DNA of 64,000 nucleotides, from contig JAMLIB010000001.1 of NCBI GenBank assembly GCA_023954415.1, forward strand, positions 80,001-144,000. Direction: 5' to 3'. Of the stretch, positions 17,016-30,299 are shown piece after piece; the stretch's first letter is position 1; each line of letters starts with the position of its first letter. The notes beneath the pieces are model-generated. The model had not been told where the DNA came from and did not search any database. It saw only the letters and a program-made list of their open reading frames with translations. The stretch is from Trueperaceae bacterium. Lineage in GTDB: Bacteria > Deinococcota > Deinococci > Deinococcales > Trueperaceae. The position numbers and the translations under genes are program-made.

Positions 17016-18026
17016 TCAGCGCACGCCGAGCAGCGCGCAGAGCCTCGTCGGGTCCACGTTGCCGCCGCTCGCGATCACGACGGTCGGACCCGGAAGCAGC
17101 TCGACGCCGCCCGCGCGGCCGGTCGCCAGCAGACGCTCGAGGGCGGCCAGGGTGATGGCGCCGGTCGGCTCGACCACCAGGTGGGCCTTGGTGACGTAGT
17201 GCCTTACCGCGCGCGCGATCTCGTCCTCCGAGACGGTGACGATGCCCGCGAGCAGGTCGGGGAGCATCGCGAAGTTCAGCACGCCGATGCTCTGCGTGCG
17301 CACGCCGTCGGCCATCGTCCTCGTGACCTGCTCGGCGGTCCACTTACGCCGTTCACCCGCCTCGAGCGACTCCTTGGCGTCCGCCGCGAACTCCGGCTCG
17401 ACGCCGATGACCTGCGCGCCGGGGACCATGCCCGTGACCGCCAGTGCGACCCCGGAGGCGAGGCCGCCGCCGCCGACGGGCACGAGCACGTTCTTCACGT
17501 CCGGCAGGTCCTCCGCGATCTCGAGCCCGAGCGTGCCCTGCCCCGCCACGATCCAGGGGTGGTCGTACGGGGGGACGACGGTGGCGCCCTCGCTCCTCGC
17601 GATGGCCGCGGTGGTCTCCTCGCGCGCCGCTTGCGTGTTCTCGCAGCGCACCACCGTGGCTCCGAGCGCGCGCGTGTTCTCCACCTTGACGGCCGGGGCG
17701 CCTTCGGGGATCACGATCGTGGCCTTCACCCCGAAACGCTTGGCCGCCGCCGCGACCCCTTGCGCGTGGTTGCCGCTGGAGTGCGCGACCACGCCACGCT
17801 GCCTAACGTCCTCCGGCAGCGAGGCCAGGAAGTTCAGCGCGCCGCGGACCTTGAACGAGCCGACCGCCTGCAGCATCTCCGGCTTGACGAAGACGGGGTA
17901 CCGCGCGTGCTCGACGGTCAGCGGCAGGAGGGGGGTGCGCCTGACGCCCGCCGCGATGCGCTCGCGCGCCGCCTTGACGTCCTGAAGGGTGGGTACGCCT
18001 GGGGGAACGACCGCGGTGTCTGTCAC
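17016..18026 (-). CDS. Threonine/serine ammonia-lyase (PLP fold-type II)
   Basis: A 336-residue PLP enzyme. The lysine that binds PLP lies in VGSFKVRGALNFL, the substrate Ser/Asn loop is AHSSGNHAQGVAAAAK, and the phosphate-binding glycine loop is PVGGGGLASGVAL. ASGGNVD near the C terminus contacts the pyridine ring. It deaminates threonine to 2-oxobutyrate, or serine to pyruvate. It lacks the C-terminal ACT-like regulatory domains of long biosynthetic IlvA, so it is the short TdcB/eukaryotic serine racemase-like type, and its use in isoleucine synthesis or catabolism is undecided. The start is GTG with CACACT 6 nt upstream, suggesting a leaderless mRNA. Confidence 0.9.
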   Translation of the reverse strand: MTDTAVVPPGVPTLQDVKAARERIAAGVRRTPLLPLTVEHARYPVFVKPEMLQAVGSFKVRGALNFLASLPEDVRQRGVVAHSSGNHAQGVAAAAKRFGVKATIVIPEGAPAVKVENTRALGATVVRCENTQAAREETTAAIARSEGATVVPPYDHPWIVAGQGTLGLEIAEDLPDVKNVLVPVGGGGLASGVALAVTGMVPGAQVIGVEPEFAADAKESLEAGERRKWTAEQVTRTMADGVRTQSIGVLNFAMLPDLLAGIVTVSEDEIARAVRHYVTKAHLVVEPTGAITLAALERLLATGRAGGVELLPGPTVVIASGGNVDPTRLCALLGVR

Positions 18027-18060
18027 GCGTTCAGTGTGGCACGCGGCGCCCCGGGGATGC

Positions 18061-19068
18061 TCAGGCGGGGGTGACGGACGCCCCTGCTAGGAACGCCGCG
18101 AGCTCGGTCGCCGTAGGCAGCGCCGGGATGGCGCCCAACCGGGTGGTGGCCAGGGCGCCGCAGGCGTTGGCGCGTCGCAACACCGCCTCGAGGGCGCCCC
18201 GGTCCGTGAGCGCGTTCCTGTCCGCCAGGATGCCCGTGAGGAGGCCCGCGACGAACGCATCGCCCGCGCCCGTCGTGTCCAACGCGGCGACGGCGAAGCC
18301 GGCGACGTGGCCGGCCGCGAGACCGTCGCCCGTGGCGAGGTAGTAGCTCGCCCCCGCCGCGCCGCGGGTGACGACGAGGAGCCCGGTCGCTCCGCGGAGG
18401 AGCGCGGTGGCCCCGGCCTCGCCCGTGCCGCCGGCGAGGAAGTCGAGCTCTTCCTCGCTCACCTTGACGACCTCGCTCGTGGCGGCCGCGGCCAGGATCG
18501 CGGCGCGGGCCTCGCCTGCCGAGCCCCAGCCCTCGAGCCGCAGGTTGACGTCGAGCGACCGCAGCACCCCTGCGCTTCCGGCGACGGCGACGGCGTGCAA
18601 GGTGGCCTCGCGCGCCGGTGAGACCGGCAGGCTGACGGACCCGAAGTGCAAGACCTCGGCGTGCCGGATCCGCTCGGCGTCCACCTCATCGACGCGCAGT
18701 CGTTGGTCGGCCGCTGGGTGGCGGTAGAAGAGGAACTCGCGGTCGCCCTCGTGCCGGCTCACGAACGCCAAGCCGGTCCGCGCCTGCGGGTCGCGGGCCA
18801 CGAGGCTCGTGTCGACGCCCGCAGCCGCCAACGTGTCGACCAGGTGGTCGCCGAACGGGTCGGCGCCGACCTTGCCGAGGAACGCGCTGCGGACGCCGAG
18901 CCTGGCCGCGCCGACGGCCACGTTCGCCGGCGCGCCGCCGGCGGCCCGGACGAAGGTGCCGGCCTCGGCGAGGGGCGTGTCGGTCTCGACCGCCACGAGA
19001 TCGATGAGCGCCTCGCCGACGCACACGAGGCGTGGGGCCGCACGGTCGCTCGCAGCGTGGCCGCTCAC
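18061..19068 (-). CDS. PfkB-family carbohydrate kinase (fructokinase-like)
   Basis: A 335-residue ribokinase/PfkB-fold kinase. LVCVGEALIDLVAVE opens the fold, GGAPANVAVGAARLG is PfkB signature 1, and LDTTGAGDAFVAGLL near residue 255 is signature 2 with the catalytic Asp. The RTGLAFVSRHEGDREFLFYRHPAAD lid resembles fructokinases and related sugar kinases. The exact sugar is uncertain. The GTG start at 19068 has no ribosome binding site. It overlaps the stop of a 10-codon leaderless uORF as GTGA, so it is probably translated by coupling. Confidence 0.88.
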   Translation of the reverse strand: MSGHAASDRAAPRLVCVGEALIDLVAVETDTPLAEAGTFVRAAGGAPANVAVGAARLGVRSAFLGKVGADPFGDHLVDTLAAAGVDTSLVARDPQARTGLAFVSRHEGDREFLFYRHPAADQRLRVDEVDAERIRHAEVLHFGSVSLPVSPAREATLHAVAVAGSAGVLRSLDVNLRLEGWGSAGEARAAILAAAATSEVVKVSEEELDFLAGGTGEAGATALLRGATGLLVVTRGAAGASYYLATGDGLAAGHVAGFAVAALDTTGAGDAFVAGLLTGILADRNALTDRGALEAVLRRANACGALATTRLGAIPALPTATELAAFLAGASVTPA

Positions 19069-19097
19069 TCGGTCACCGCTCGTCTCATCACGCTCAT
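19065..19097 (-). CDS. Leaderless 10-codon upstream ORF coupled to the PfkB kinase
   Basis: ATG at 19097 begins the peptide MSVMRRAVTE. TAGATT (19110-19105) lies 7 nt upstream, the leaderless spacing seen elsewhere here. The TGA (19067-19065) overlaps the kinase GTG as GTGA. A ribosome could start on the AUG at the mRNA 5' end, terminate and reinitiate on the kinase. The peptide itself has no recognisable feature. Confidence 0.5.
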   Translation of the reverse strand: MSVMRRAVTE

Positions 19098-19329
19098 GGC
19101 GCCGAATCTAGCGCGCCGCGCGTTTTCCCACACGTACTTGGGGCGGCGGAGGCCGTTCACACCACGTGTTACAACATGAGTTCGATGACGGTGGCGCCTC
19201 GGCGCGTCCACCGAACGAAGCTGGCAGCACGCCCCCACCCGCGCACGGCCGGGCTCGGCGGGCGTGGCCTAGGTTCTGGCATGCCGCCAGAGCACGCCGA
19301 GAACGTCGTAGGTCACGAGGTAGCACTGA

Positions 19330-22125
<2,796 letters not shown>

Positions 22126-22170
22126 GAAGCGCAGCGCACGGCGGCACGGGTCGCCACTGGAGGAGTACGA

Positions 22171-23505
22171 ATGGCAACTGACGTCAAGGTGCCCGCCGCC
22201 GGCGAGTCGATCAGCGAGGTCTACATCGGTACGTGGTTGAAGAAGCCCGGCGACGAGGTGGCGGCAGACGAGGCGATAGTGGAGCTCGAGACCGACAAGG
22301 CCACGCTCGAGGTCCCCGCGCCGGCCGCCGGGGTGCTGCTCGAGGTCCTCAAGAAGGAAGGCGAGGCCGCCGGCATCGGCGAGGTCATCGCGCGGATCGA
22401 CGAGAGCGCGACTGCCGCTGCTCAGCCGGCGGCGACTGCCGCGGCAGCGTCCGACGCTACACCTGCGCCGGCGCCAACGAACGCCGCCGCGGCCGCAGGC
22501 GCGCCCACTGCGGTCGTCTCCATCCCCGCGGCTGAGTCGGCCGCCAAGGAGCCCGCCAAGGAGCCCGCGCCGCAGCAGCACGCGGCGGCGACCGTGCCGG
22601 CGCAGCCCGCCAAGACGGGCGCGCGCGCGACGAGCGTCATGCCGGCCGCGCAGCGCCTCCTCGACGAGAACGGCCTGAGCGCCGACGACGTGCCGGCCAC
22701 GGGCCCGGGCGGCCGACTCCTGAAGGAGGACGTGCTCAACTACCTCGCCGAGCGCGAGCGCGCCGCCGCGGAGCCCGAGCGGCCCATGGGGGCGGGTGGC
22801 TACGACCGCGAGGAGGAGATCAGGCCGATGAGCCTCCTGAGGCGCCGCATCGCTGAGCGCCTCGTCTCGGCCCAGCAGACGGCGGCCCTCCTCACGACCT
22901 TCAACGAGGTCGATATGAGCGCCGTCATGCAGCTGCGCAGCGAGTACAAGGACCTCTTCGAGAAGCGTTACGGCGTGCGCCTCGGCTTCATGTCGTTCTT
23001 CGTCAAGGCCGCCATCGACGCGCTCAAGACCGTGCCCCAGCTCAACGCCGAGATCCGCGGCACCGACGTGGTCTACAAGAACTACTACGACATCGGCGTG
23101 GCCGTCTCCACGGGCCGCGGGCTCGTCGTCCCCGTCATCCGCGACGCGGAGCGCCTGTCGTTCGCCGAGGTCGAGCAGGCGATAGCCGACTTCGGGCAGC
23201 GCGCCAACGCCAACAAGCTCGCGCCGGAGGAGCTGCAGGGCGGCACGTTCACCATCAGCAACGGCGGGGTCTTCGGCTCGCTCCTCTCCACGCCCATCGT
23301 CAACCCGCCCCAGTCGGGCGTGCTCGGCATGCACTCCATCCAGGAGCGCCCCGTGGCCGTGAACGGCCAGGTCGTGATCCGCCCGATGATGTACTTAGCC
23401 CTCACGTACGACCACCGCATGGTGGACGGGCGCGAGGCCGTCACCTTCCTGAAGCGCATCAAGGACGCCGTCGAGAAGCCGGCCCGGATGCTCCTGGAGG
23501 TGTGA
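22171..23505 (+). CDS. sucB: 2-oxoglutarate dehydrogenase E2, dihydrolipoyl succinyltransferase
   Basis: A 444-residue E2 core protein. The N-terminal lipoyl domain has the lipoylation motif [15 protein letters not shown] (Lys at about residue 43). A long Ala/Pro-rich linker (residues 80-145) follows, then a peripheral-subunit-binding domain ([22 protein letters not shown]). The acyltransferase domain ends in the catalytic [20 protein letters not shown]. It transfers succinyl from lipoate to CoA. A GGAGTACGA-ATG RBS lies in the short spacer after sucA, and lpdA starts one base after its stop. Confidence 0.96.
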   Translation: MATDVKVPAAGESISEVYIGTWLKKPGDEVAADEAIVELETDKATLEVPAPAAGVLLEVLKKEGEAAGIGEVIARIDESATAAAQPAATAAAASDATPAPAPTNAAAAAGAPTAVVSIPAAESAAKEPAKEPAPQQHAAATVPAQPAKTGARATSVMPAAQRLLDENGLSADDVPATGPGGRLLKEDVLNYLAERERAAAEPERPMGAGGYDREEEIRPMSLLRRRIAERLVSAQQTAALLTTFNEVDMSAVMQLRSEYKDLFEKRYGVRLGFMSFFVKAAIDALKTVPQLNAEIRGTDVVYKNYYDIGVAVSTGRGLVVPVIRDAERLSFAEVEQAIADFGQRANANKLAPEELQGGTFTISNGGVFGSLLSTPIVNPPQSGVLGMHSIQERPVAVNGQVVIRPMMYLALTYDHRMVDGREAVTFLKRIKDAVEKPARMLLEV

Positions 23506-23506
23506 G

Positions 23507-24937
23507 GTGGCGACCAACGGAGCGGGGGAGAGGGCGACGGCCCAGCACGACATCGTCGTGATCGGCGCCGGGCCGGGGGGTTACGTGGCCGCCATCCGCG
23601 GCGCGCAGCTCGGTTTCGACGTCGCCGTGGTGGAGAAGGAGCCGGCCCTCGGCGGAACGTGCGTGCGGGTCGGCTGCATACCCAGCAAGGCGCTGCTCGA
23701 GTCCAGCTTCAAGTACGTGGAGGCCAAGCACGAGCTGGCCGAGCACGGCGTGATCGTGGAAGGCGTGCGCGCCGACCTGGCGGCCATGCAGGCGCGCAGG
23801 GCCAAGGTCGTCAAGCAGAACACCGACGGCGTCGAGTACCTGATGAAGAAGAACAAGATCACGCGGTACTCGGGGACCGGGCGGCTGTCCGGCGACCGCG
23901 CCGTCACCGTCACGGCCGCGGACGGCGGCGTGACGGAGCTCGTGGCCGAGCACGTCGTGCTCGCCACCGGCTCGGTCACCACCCAGCTCAGGGGGGTGGA
24001 GGTCGACGGCGACGTCGTGGTGACCAGCACCGAGGCGCTCGAGTTCTCCGAGGTGCCGAGCAGCCTCGTAGTCATCGGCGCCGGCTACATCGGGCTCGAG
24101 CTCGGCTCCGTCTGGGCGCGCCTCGGCGCGCAGGTGACCGTGCTCGAGTACTTGGAGCGCATCCTGCCCGGCATGGACCTCGAGATCGCGCGCGAGGCGC
24201 TGCGCGTCTTCAAGCAGCAGGGGCTGCGCTTCGAGCTCGGCGCGCGCGTCGCCGGCGTCAGCGTGAGCGGCAAGGGCAAGAAGCGCAAGGCGACGGTGCA
24301 GATCGAGGGGCGCGAGCCCATCGAAGCCCAGAAGGTCCTCGTGGCGGTGGGCAGGCGCCCGGCCACGGACGGCCTGGGCCTCGACGTCGTGGGCGTCGCC
24401 CTGGACGAGCGCGGCCGGGTCGCGGTAGACGAGGGCTTCCGTACGAACGTGCCGGGCGTGTACGCGATCGGCGACCTCATCCACGGGCCCATGCTGGCCC
24501 ACAAGGCGGAGGAGGACGGCGTCGCCCTGATGGAGCAGCTCGCCGGCCAGGCCTCGCACGTGCACTACGACCTCGTGCCGGGCGTGGCTTACACGGAGCC
24601 CGAGATCGCCACGGTCGGCCTCACCGAGGAGCAGCTGCAGAACGGCGGCGTGGCCTACCGCAAGGGCACGTTCCCGTTCTCGGCCAACGGCCGCGCCCGG
24701 GCGCTCGGTCACACGCAGGGCAAGGTCAAGATCCTGGCGGACGCGACCACGGACCGGGTCCTCGGCGTCCACATCCTCGGCCCGCGCGCCGGCGACCTGA
24801 TCGCTGAGGCCGTCGCCGCCATGGCCTTCGGCGCGAGCAGCGAGGACATCGCCCGCACCATCCACGCCCATCCGACGCTCGCGGAGGTCGTCAAGGAAGC
24901 GGCCCTCGCCGTCGACGGTCGGGCCATACATATCTAG
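23507..24937 (+). CDS. lpdA: Dihydrolipoyl dehydrogenase (E3)
   Basis: A 476-residue FAD-dependent disulfide oxidoreductase that reoxidises dihydrolipoate with NAD+. The FAD-binding VVIGAGPGGYVAAIRGAQLG, the redox disulfide GGTCVRVGCIPSKALLE, the NAD-binding VVIGAGYIGLELGSVWARLG and the C-terminal His-Glu active-site motif HAHPTLAEVVKEAAL are intact. The start is GTG, one base after sucB, with a GGAGGTG sequence just upstream serving as RBS. As the third gene of the 2-oxoglutarate dehydrogenase operon it may also serve other lipoyl complexes. Confidence 0.97.
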   Translation: MATNGAGERATAQHDIVVIGAGPGGYVAAIRGAQLGFDVAVVEKEPALGGTCVRVGCIPSKALLESSFKYVEAKHELAEHGVIVEGVRADLAAMQARRAKVVKQNTDGVEYLMKKNKITRYSGTGRLSGDRAVTVTAADGGVTELVAEHVVLATGSVTTQLRGVEVDGDVVVTSTEALEFSEVPSSLVVIGAGYIGLELGSVWARLGAQVTVLEYLERILPGMDLEIAREALRVFKQQGLRFELGARVAGVSVSGKGKKRKATVQIEGREPIEAQKVLVAVGRRPATDGLGLDVVGVALDERGRVAVDEGFRTNVPGVYAIGDLIHGPMLAHKAEEDGVALMEQLAGQASHVHYDLVPGVAYTEPEIATVGLTEEQLQNGGVAYRKGTFPFSANGRARALGHTQGKVKILADATTDRVLGVHILGPRAGDLIAEAVAAMAFGASSEDIARTIHAHPTLAEVVKEAALAVDGRAIHI

Positions 24938-24956
24938 GACGGAGCGCGACCGCGGG

Positions 24957-24969
24957 TAGACTTGTAGGT
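24957..24969 (+). promoter_or_regulatory. Leaderless mqnE promoter (-10 box)
   Basis: TAGACT (24957-24962) is followed by 7 nt and the mqnE ATG at 24970. It lies in the 32-nt gap after lpdA, so mqnE has its own promoter rather than depending on the suc operon. Confidence 0.55.
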
Positions 24970-26127
24970 ATGTCGAGCCAAGTGCTCACCCTCAACCCGG
25001 AGAGCCCGGCGGGCAGCGACCTGATCCTGCGCGACAAGGCGCTGCACCGCATCGCCGAGGCGGTGCTGGAAGGCCGCCGGCTCAGCCTCGAGGACGGCCT
25101 CGTCCTCTATCACACCCGCGACGTGCCCGGTCTCATGCGCCTCGCCGACATCGTGCGGCGCCGCAAGGTAGGCGACAAGGCCTACTTCGTCCACTCGCTC
25201 AGGCTGTCGCAGACGAACATCTGCTACGTGGGTTGCACGTTCTGCGGCTTCCAGCGCAAGTTCGGCGAGGACGGCGTTTGGGACTACGACCTCCCGCAAG
25301 TGTGGGAGTACGTCGACCGCTTCTGGCACCCGGACCTCACCGAGATCCACATCTCGTCCGGCCACCACCCCAAGCGCCAGTGGGACTACTACCTCGACCT
25401 CGTGCGCGGCCTCACGGAGCGTTACCCGGGCGCGCAGGTGAAGGCCTGGACGGCCGCGGAGATCCACCACTTCACGAAGATCACGCGCCCGCGCCTCGAC
25501 TACCGCGAGGTGCTGAGCCAGCTCATGGCGGCCGGCCTCGTCGCCATGCCGGGCGGCGGCGCCGAGATCTTTGCCGAGCGCGTGCGCAAGCAGATCGCGC
25601 GCGCCAAGGTGACGTCCGACGACTGGCTCAAGGTGCACCGCACCGCCCACGAGCTGGGCCTGCCCACGAACGCCACCATGCTCTACGGGCACATCGAGAC
25701 GCTGGCGGAGCGCCTCGACCACATGCTGCGGCTGCGCGAGCTCCAGGACGAGACGGGCGGTTTCCTCTCCTTCATCCCGCTCGCGTTCCAGCCCGACAAC
25801 AACCGGCTCGCGGCCGAGCTCGGCACGCGCCACACGACCGGCATCGACGACCTGCGCAACCTGGCCGTGGCGCGACTCATGCTCGACAACTTCCCGCACG
25901 TCAAGGGCTACTGGATCATGATCACGCCCGAGCTCACCCAGGTGGCGCTCTCGGCCGGCATCTCGGACATCGACGGCACCATCAAGGACGAGAAGATCGC
26001 CCACGCGAGCGGCGCCGTGACCGAGAAGGGCATGACGGAGGACGAGCTCGTGCGCCTCGTGCGCACGGCCGGCCGCGTGCCCGTCAGGCGCGACGCACTG
26101 TACAACGAGCTGCATGTCTACGCGTGA
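24970..26127 (+). CDS. mqnE: Aminofutalosine synthase MqnE (radical SAM)
   Basis: A 385-residue radical SAM enzyme of the futalosine menaquinone pathway that joins SAM-derived adenosyl to the chorismate dehydratase product. The cluster-binding CYVGCTFCGF (CxxxCxxC) is present. The later motifs LVAMPGGGAEIFAERVRKQI, NATMLYGHIETLAERLDHML and LRELQDETGGFLSFIPLAFQPDNN distinguish MqnE from the related MqnC, which lacks the GHIET and QDETGGF segments. It overlaps mqnA by 14 nt, so consecutive pathway enzymes are translationally linked. MqnC and MqnD are not in the window. Confidence 0.92.
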   Translation: MSSQVLTLNPESPAGSDLILRDKALHRIAEAVLEGRRLSLEDGLVLYHTRDVPGLMRLADIVRRRKVGDKAYFVHSLRLSQTNICYVGCTFCGFQRKFGEDGVWDYDLPQVWEYVDRFWHPDLTEIHISSGHHPKRQWDYYLDLVRGLTERYPGAQVKAWTAAEIHHFTKITRPRLDYREVLSQLMAAGLVAMPGGGAEIFAERVRKQIARAKVTSDDWLKVHRTAHELGLPTNATMLYGHIETLAERLDHMLRLRELQDETGGFLSFIPLAFQPDNNRLAAELGTRHTTGIDDLRNLAVARLMLDNFPHVKGYWIMITPELTQVALSAGISDIDGTIKDEKIAHASGAVTEKGMTEDELVRLVRTAGRVPVRRDALYNELHVYA

Positions 26128-27079
26128 GGGCGGCGGGCGAGCCCAGGACGCGGGAACTGCCCAGAGCGAGGCGCAGCCCAAGCCTGCCGGGCTAGCCCCA
26201 TCTGCGGGAGCGGTCCAGCGCCCCGAGCGCGTCGGCATAGTCTCGTTCACCAACGTCGCGCCGCTCAACTGGGGTCTGAAGCCCTGGGCGTCGGCCGGCG
26301 GCCAGGCCGAGTTCGTCTACGGCGTACCGACCAAGCTCAACGCGGCCCTGGCGGCCGGCGACATCGACCTGACCCTCGTGTCGTCCATCGAGTTCATCCG
26401 GCACCGCGACCGCTACCGGGCGCTGCTCGACTTCTCGATCGCCACCCTCGGGCCCGTGTACAGCGTGATGCTCTTCCACCGGCCCGGGTGGCGCGACCTG
26501 CACGGGGCACGCATCGCCGTCACCACCGAGTCCGCCACCAGCGTGGAGCTGCTCAGGGTGCTGCTGGAGGCCGACGGGGTCCGGGCGGAGCTGGTGCCGA
26601 CCGCGGGCGGCCTCGACGACCTGCTGGCCGTGGCGGACGCGGCGCTGCTGATAGGCGACGCGGCGCTCAAGGGCGCCGTGAGGCACGTCCCACCCACGCA
26701 GGGCGGACCGGGCGGGCGCCCGATCAGCGGCCGCAGCGCCGTCGAACCCGGCCTGCACGTGACGGACCTTGGCGAGGCGTGGTACCGACTGACGCGGCTG
26801 CCCTTCACCTTCGCGGTCTGGGCGTCGCGGGAGGACGCCCGCCCCTCCGAGGCGCTCGTCGCCGCCTTCCGCGAGGCGCGCCGCTCGGGGCTGGGGCACC
26901 TGGGCGCCGTGGCGGCCGTCGAGGCGGAGAAGCTCGGCCTGCCGCCCGGGATCGTGCAGCGCTACCTCGAGAACTTCAGGTACTACCTGGAGCCGCCCGA
27001 CCTGGACGGGCTGTACGCGTTCGCCAGGCGCAGCGACCCGAGCTTCCAGGAACGTGAGTTGCGGTTCTGGGAGGAGTGA
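26114..27079 (+). CDS. mqnA: Chorismate dehydratase MqnA
   Basis: A 321-residue member of the MqnA/MqnD periplasmic-binding-protein-like enzyme family. It converts chorismate to 3-[(1-carboxyvinyl)oxy]benzoate, the first futalosine-pathway step and the substrate of MqnE. Signatures are VGIVSFTNVAPLNWGL, GVPTKLNAALAAGDIDLTLVSSIEF, IAVTTESATSVELLRVLL and ALLIGDAAL, with LGEAWYRLTRLPFTFAVWA near residue 220. The N-terminal 38 residues are a charged extension overlapping mqnE. Adjacency to mqnE supports MqnA rather than MqnD. Confidence 0.92.
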   Translation: MSTREGGGRAQDAGTAQSEAQPKPAGLAPSAGAVQRPERVGIVSFTNVAPLNWGLKPWASAGGQAEFVYGVPTKLNAALAAGDIDLTLVSSIEFIRHRDRYRALLDFSIATLGPVYSVMLFHRPGWRDLHGARIAVTTESATSVELLRVLLEADGVRAELVPTAGGLDDLLAVADAALLIGDAALKGAVRHVPPTQGGPGGRPISGRSAVEPGLHVTDLGEAWYRLTRLPFTFAVWASREDARPSEALVAAFREARRSGLGHLGAVAAVEAEKLGLPPGIVQRYLENFRYYLEPPDLDGLYAFARRSDPSFQERELRFWEE

Positions 27080-27142
27080 AGAAGGCTATGGTAGAATGGT
27101 GGATGGTGAGAGAGCGTTCCACCGCCTTGAGGGGAGGCGATC

Positions 27143-27397
27143 ATGGCTTTGAACATAAAGAACGACGAGGCGCACAGGCTTGCGCGTGAGCTCGCAGAAG
27201 CGACGGGGGAGAGCATGACCGAAGCCGTCGTAACGGCGCTGCAAGATAGGCTAGAGGCCGTGAGAAGGGCAAAACGAGCTGGTGGTGTCATGACCGAGGT
27301 TGCCCGCATCCAAAGGTTCGTCGCGAGCCTGCCGGACCTGGACACCCGCAGCCCCGATGAACTACTCGGCTACGACGAGAACGGCCTGCCGAGCTAA
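27143..27397 (+). CDS. VapB-type antitoxin (PSK-family transcription factor)
   Basis: An 84-residue protein. MALNIKNDEAHRLARELAEATGESMTEAVVTALQDRLE matches the VapB/Rv0623-like antitoxin family: a short beta strand, then a helix pair that binds DNA as a dimer. The C-terminal SPDELLGYDENGLPS is the segment that usually inserts into the toxin. A GGGAGG RBS lies 5 nt before the ATG, and a TAGAAT -10 candidate at 27092-27097. The local sequence is less GC-rich than its neighbours, consistent with horizontal mobility. Confidence 0.9.
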   Translation: MALNIKNDEAHRLARELAEATGESMTEAVVTALQDRLEAVRRAKRAGGVMTEVARIQRFVASLPDLDTRSPDELLGYDENGLPS

Positions 27398-27402
27398 TCC
27401 CG

Positions 27403-27795
27403 ATGGTCATAGATACTTCCGCGATGGTAGCGATACTGCTAAGCGAACCGACTGCCTATCGTTTAGTGGAGGCAGTGGCCGCAGCCACGCGACGCCTGAT
27501 CGGCGCTCCGTCACTGGTCGAGACCTCGGCCGTGATGCTTGGTCGCAAGGGACCCCAAGGTGACATCGCGCTTAGCGCGCTGCTGCGGAGCCTCGACATC
27601 GAAGTTGCTGGTATGACGGAGGGAGCTGCAGGACTGGCTCGCGCTGCGTACGCGCGTTTCGGCAAGGGAGTAGGCGACCCCGCTGTTCTCAACTTCGGGG
27701 ATTGCCTTGCCTATGGCATAGCGATGGATTTGGACGAACCGTTGCTTTTCGTCGGTGACGATTTTGCGCGAACGGATGTCAGGTCGGCACTATAA
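27403..27795 (+). CDS. VapC-type PIN-domain toxin
   Basis: A 130-residue PIN endoribonuclease, 5 nt downstream of its antitoxin. Catalytic acids are visible at MVIDTSAMVAILLSE, SLVETSAVM, FGDCLAYGIAM and FVGDDFARTDV. NFGDCLAYGIA is the usual signature of VapC partners of PSK-type VapB. It is intact and presumably cleaves tRNA or rRNA when released. This is the second, unrelated PIN-domain module in the window; the other, at 12.0-12.7 kb, uses an RHH antitoxin. Confidence 0.92.
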   Translation: MVIDTSAMVAILLSEPTAYRLVEAVAAATRRLIGAPSLVETSAVMLGRKGPQGDIALSALLRSLDIEVAGMTEGAAGLARAAYARFGKGVGDPAVLNFGDCLAYGIAMDLDEPLLFVGDDFARTDVRSAL

Positions 27796-27839
27796 ACCTC
27801 TTTGTCGCGACCTCATGCCTAGAACCTAGGGGACGACTT

Positions 27840-28793
27840 GTGAAGGGGACGGCGCAGCTTACGGTCAGACGGAGTTTCTGGTCGTTCGTAGCCCTGCTGA
27901 TGTTCAGCTCGCTCGCCATCGCCCAGACCTCCACCACCGAGACCATGCGACACGCCGGCCTGGAGCGCGCCTACTACCTGCACGTCCCGGCCGGGATCGG
28001 CGCCCAGGCGGCCGGCGAGCGGGCCGCGGTCCCCCTGGTCCTGGTGCTCCATGGCCGCGGCGGCGACGGGTCCGGCACCGCCGACCTGACCGGCTTCGAC
28101 GATGTCGCCGACGAGCACGGCTTCGTCGTGGCGTACCCGACCGGTCTCGACGGTCAGTGGAACTACGTGGACGGCATCCCGGGGTACGAGCTGAACGTGC
28201 CGGACGTCGAGTTCCTGCGCGCCCTGGTGGCGGAGCTGACCGCTCGCTACCCTATCGACCCGGCCAGGGTGTACGTGGCGGGCTTCTCGAACGGCGGCTA
28301 CATGGCCCAGCACCTGGCCTGCAAGGCCACCGACCTGTTCGCGGCGTTCGCGAGCGTGAGCGCGGCGGGGTACGGCGGCCAGCCGACCAACTGCGGCGAC
28401 CCTGACCCGGTATCCATCCTGTTCATCCACGGCACCGCAGACGCCGTCGTGCCGTTCGCCGGCCTGCGCCAGCAGGGCCCCAACGGCCCCATCACCGTGC
28501 TGGCCAGCGTGGAGCAGACGTTCAGCTACTGGGCGTACCGCATCGGTTGCGGCGACGGCATCCGACCGACGGTGCTGCCGAGCACGCTGTCGCCGACCAT
28601 GGCAGTGCACGTGCTCGAGGCGCTCGACTGCCCTGCGGGGCGTGAGCTGCGCCTGGTCGTGATCGTGGGCGGCGGCCACAACTGGCCCGGTCGGCCGGGC
28701 AAGTTGCCAGCCGAGGTCGGCGGCGAGGTCAGCCTCGACGTGGACGCCTCGCGCTACATCTGGGAGTTCTTCGAGGGGCACGCGCTGAAGTAG
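27840..28793 (+). CDS. Secreted PHB depolymerase/feruloyl esterase-like hydrolase
   Basis: A 317-residue alpha/beta hydrolase of the LpqC/PHB-depolymerase-like esterase family. The N-terminal SFWSFVALLMFSSLAIAQ is a Sec signal peptide with cleavage after AIAQ. VPLVLVLHGRGGDGSG is the oxyanion strand, YVAGFSNGGYMAQHLA carries the nucleophile Ser, HGTADAVVPF the acid Asp and GGGHNWPG the His. Substrates in this family are polyesters or feruloyl and acetyl esters of plant polysaccharides; specificity is not determinable. The start is GTG at 27840. The inverted repeat CCTAG-AAC-CTAGG lies just upstream, around 27820. Confidence 0.87.
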   Translation: MKGTAQLTVRRSFWSFVALLMFSSLAIAQTSTTETMRHAGLERAYYLHVPAGIGAQAAGERAAVPLVLVLHGRGGDGSGTADLTGFDDVADEHGFVVAYPTGLDGQWNYVDGIPGYELNVPDVEFLRALVAELTARYPIDPARVYVAGFSNGGYMAQHLACKATDLFAAFASVSAAGYGGQPTNCGDPDPVSILFIHGTADAVVPFAGLRQQGPNGPITVLASVEQTFSYWAYRIGCGDGIRPTVLPSTLSPTMAVHVLEALDCPAGRELRLVVIVGGGHNWPGRPGKLPAEVGGEVSLDVDASRYIWEFFEGHALK

Positions 28794-28847
28794 CCGGCCA
28801 GGCGCGGTGCGGGGCGCGGTCCAAGCTCGAACGGCCCCGACGACCGG

Positions 28848-30152
<1,305 letters not shown>

Positions 30153-30299
30153 CTGGGGTCCTTCCTCGCCTGGGGGTCGTCGCTGCCGGCGCGCCGCCGT
30201 CCAGGCACGGCCGCGCGTCACCGGAGACGGTAACACCCCGTGGGCGCGCGGTCGTGACCCCAGGACGACGTGGTCCCATGGGCGCTGGGTGCCCCCGCG

